Source of the DNA: Pseudomonadota bacterium
GTDB taxonomy: Bacteria > Desulfobacterota > JADFVX01
DNA: 6,193 nt
NCBI GenBank assembly: GCA_015222555.1
Contig: JADFVM010000347.1
Coordinates: forward strand, 1 to 6,193
Reading direction: 5' to 3'
Part shown: positions 6,071-6,193 of the stretch, piece by piece
Layout of the letters: each line of letters starts with the position of its first letter
Numbering within the stretch: the first letter of the stretch is position 1
Notes under the pieces: generated by a model
The model's input: only the letters and a program-made list of their open reading frames with translations
Database searches by the model: none
What the model was told of the DNA's origin: nothing
Translations under genes and position numbers: made by a program

Positions 6071-6079
6071 TTATCTCCC

Positions 6080-6193
6080 TTACTTTTCTGCCAACTCCTC
6101 AAACCTCTTTACATTGAGCGAATAAACTTCAAGTTCCGTTAATGCTTTAACCGTATTTTCGTAAAACGCCTTTTTATGCAGCAATTGCTCGCC
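6080..6193 (-). CDS. C-terminus of an unidentified - strand gene (partial)
   Basis: Read on the - strand, an open frame enters at the right edge and ends at TAA (6082-6080), giving 37 residues. It begins GEQLLHKKAFYENTV and ends KRFEELAEK. The residues are strongly helix-forming and charged (many Lys and Glu) with heptad-like leucines, as in the last helices of a soluble or coiled-coil protein. Codon choice looks natural, and the other frames here are poorer. No domain is recognisable. It converges on the receiver gene, with the two-way terminator and the dispersed palindrome between them. The start and most of the gene lie outside the window. Confidence 0.55.
   Translation of the reverse strand, partial: GEQLLHKKAFYENTVKALTELEVYSLNVKRFEELAEK

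Larger units (their letters stand above)
5746..6079. other. Convergent intergenic region without a convincing gene
   Basis: This 334-base stretch separates the receiver gene from the - strand gene at the right edge. It contains a 10-base palindrome, ATACCGGTAT (5755-5764), a two-way terminator-like hairpin (5808-5861), a small hairpin GTAAG/CTTAC with a 7-base loop (5868-5884), a repeated TTAGGGCC / TTAAGGGCC near 6011-6035 and a degenerate dispersed palindrome (6036-6070). Only tiny ORFs without good ribosome sites occur. The stretch 5885-6035 is unexplained; it could be decayed coding sequence, a small RNA or plain spacer. Confidence 0.6.

Noticed and set aside
6028..6072. A 14-codon - strand ORF (MRLLRRLLPPRKGP) just after the right-edge gene, preceded by GGGAG.
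   Set aside because: It lies within the dispersed palindromic repeat, which explains the sequence; the Arg/Leu/Pro-rich peptide looks like a by-product of the repeat.

Overview
The window carries four complete genes I recognise and one short complete response-regulator gene, all on the + strand. The 3' tail of a gene on the - strand runs off the right edge, and there is a doubtful gene remnant at the left edge. Base composition is moderate, with AT-rich intergenic regions. Three things suggest an anaerobic Gram-negative bacterium of the Desulfobacterota (former Deltaproteobacteria) or a relative such as Nitrospirota: a FeoB with variant membrane motifs, a cysteine-rich DtxR-type regulator fused to a FeoA domain, and a GCGAGGAGG...GACGAAGCAATC-type extragenic repeat. 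This placement rests on remembered family resemblance and was not checked by a search.

Layout. Positions 1-120 are probably the end of an upstream gene. feoB (141-2117) encodes a GTPase-coupled ferrous-iron transporter. A 249-base gap follows, with a GC-rich hairpin (2142-2172) and, further on, a strong extended -10 promoter whose -35 lies in a near-perfect palindrome (2300-2325). The next gene (2367-3014, TTG start) encodes a DtxR/MntR-family metalloregulator with a C-terminal FeoA/SH3-like domain. An Rrf2/IscR-type regulator with three cysteines placed as iron-sulfur ligands follows at 3122-3586. After a 214-base gap with a good sigma70-type promoter comes guaA (3801-5348, GMP synthase). 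A stand-alone receiver-domain protein (5359-5745) starts 10 bases after guaA and is probably co-transcribed with it. The stretch 5746-6079 has no convincing gene. It holds a hairpin that reads as a terminator on both strands and a degenerate copy of a dispersed palindromic repeat. The converging - strand gene ends at 6080.

How it fits together. The left half is an iron module: an Fe(II) importer, a likely Fe(II)-sensing repressor that may control itself and feoB, and a likely Fe-S-sensing regulator. The right half is purine metabolism (the last step of GMP synthesis) joined to a small signalling protein. Nothing in the sequence ties the two halves functionally. I see no CRISPR array, tRNA, rRNA, transposase or phage gene. 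The most interesting points are the variant metal-site residues in the regulators and transporter, the promoter-palindrome arrangement before the DtxR-type gene, and the guaA-receiver pairing.
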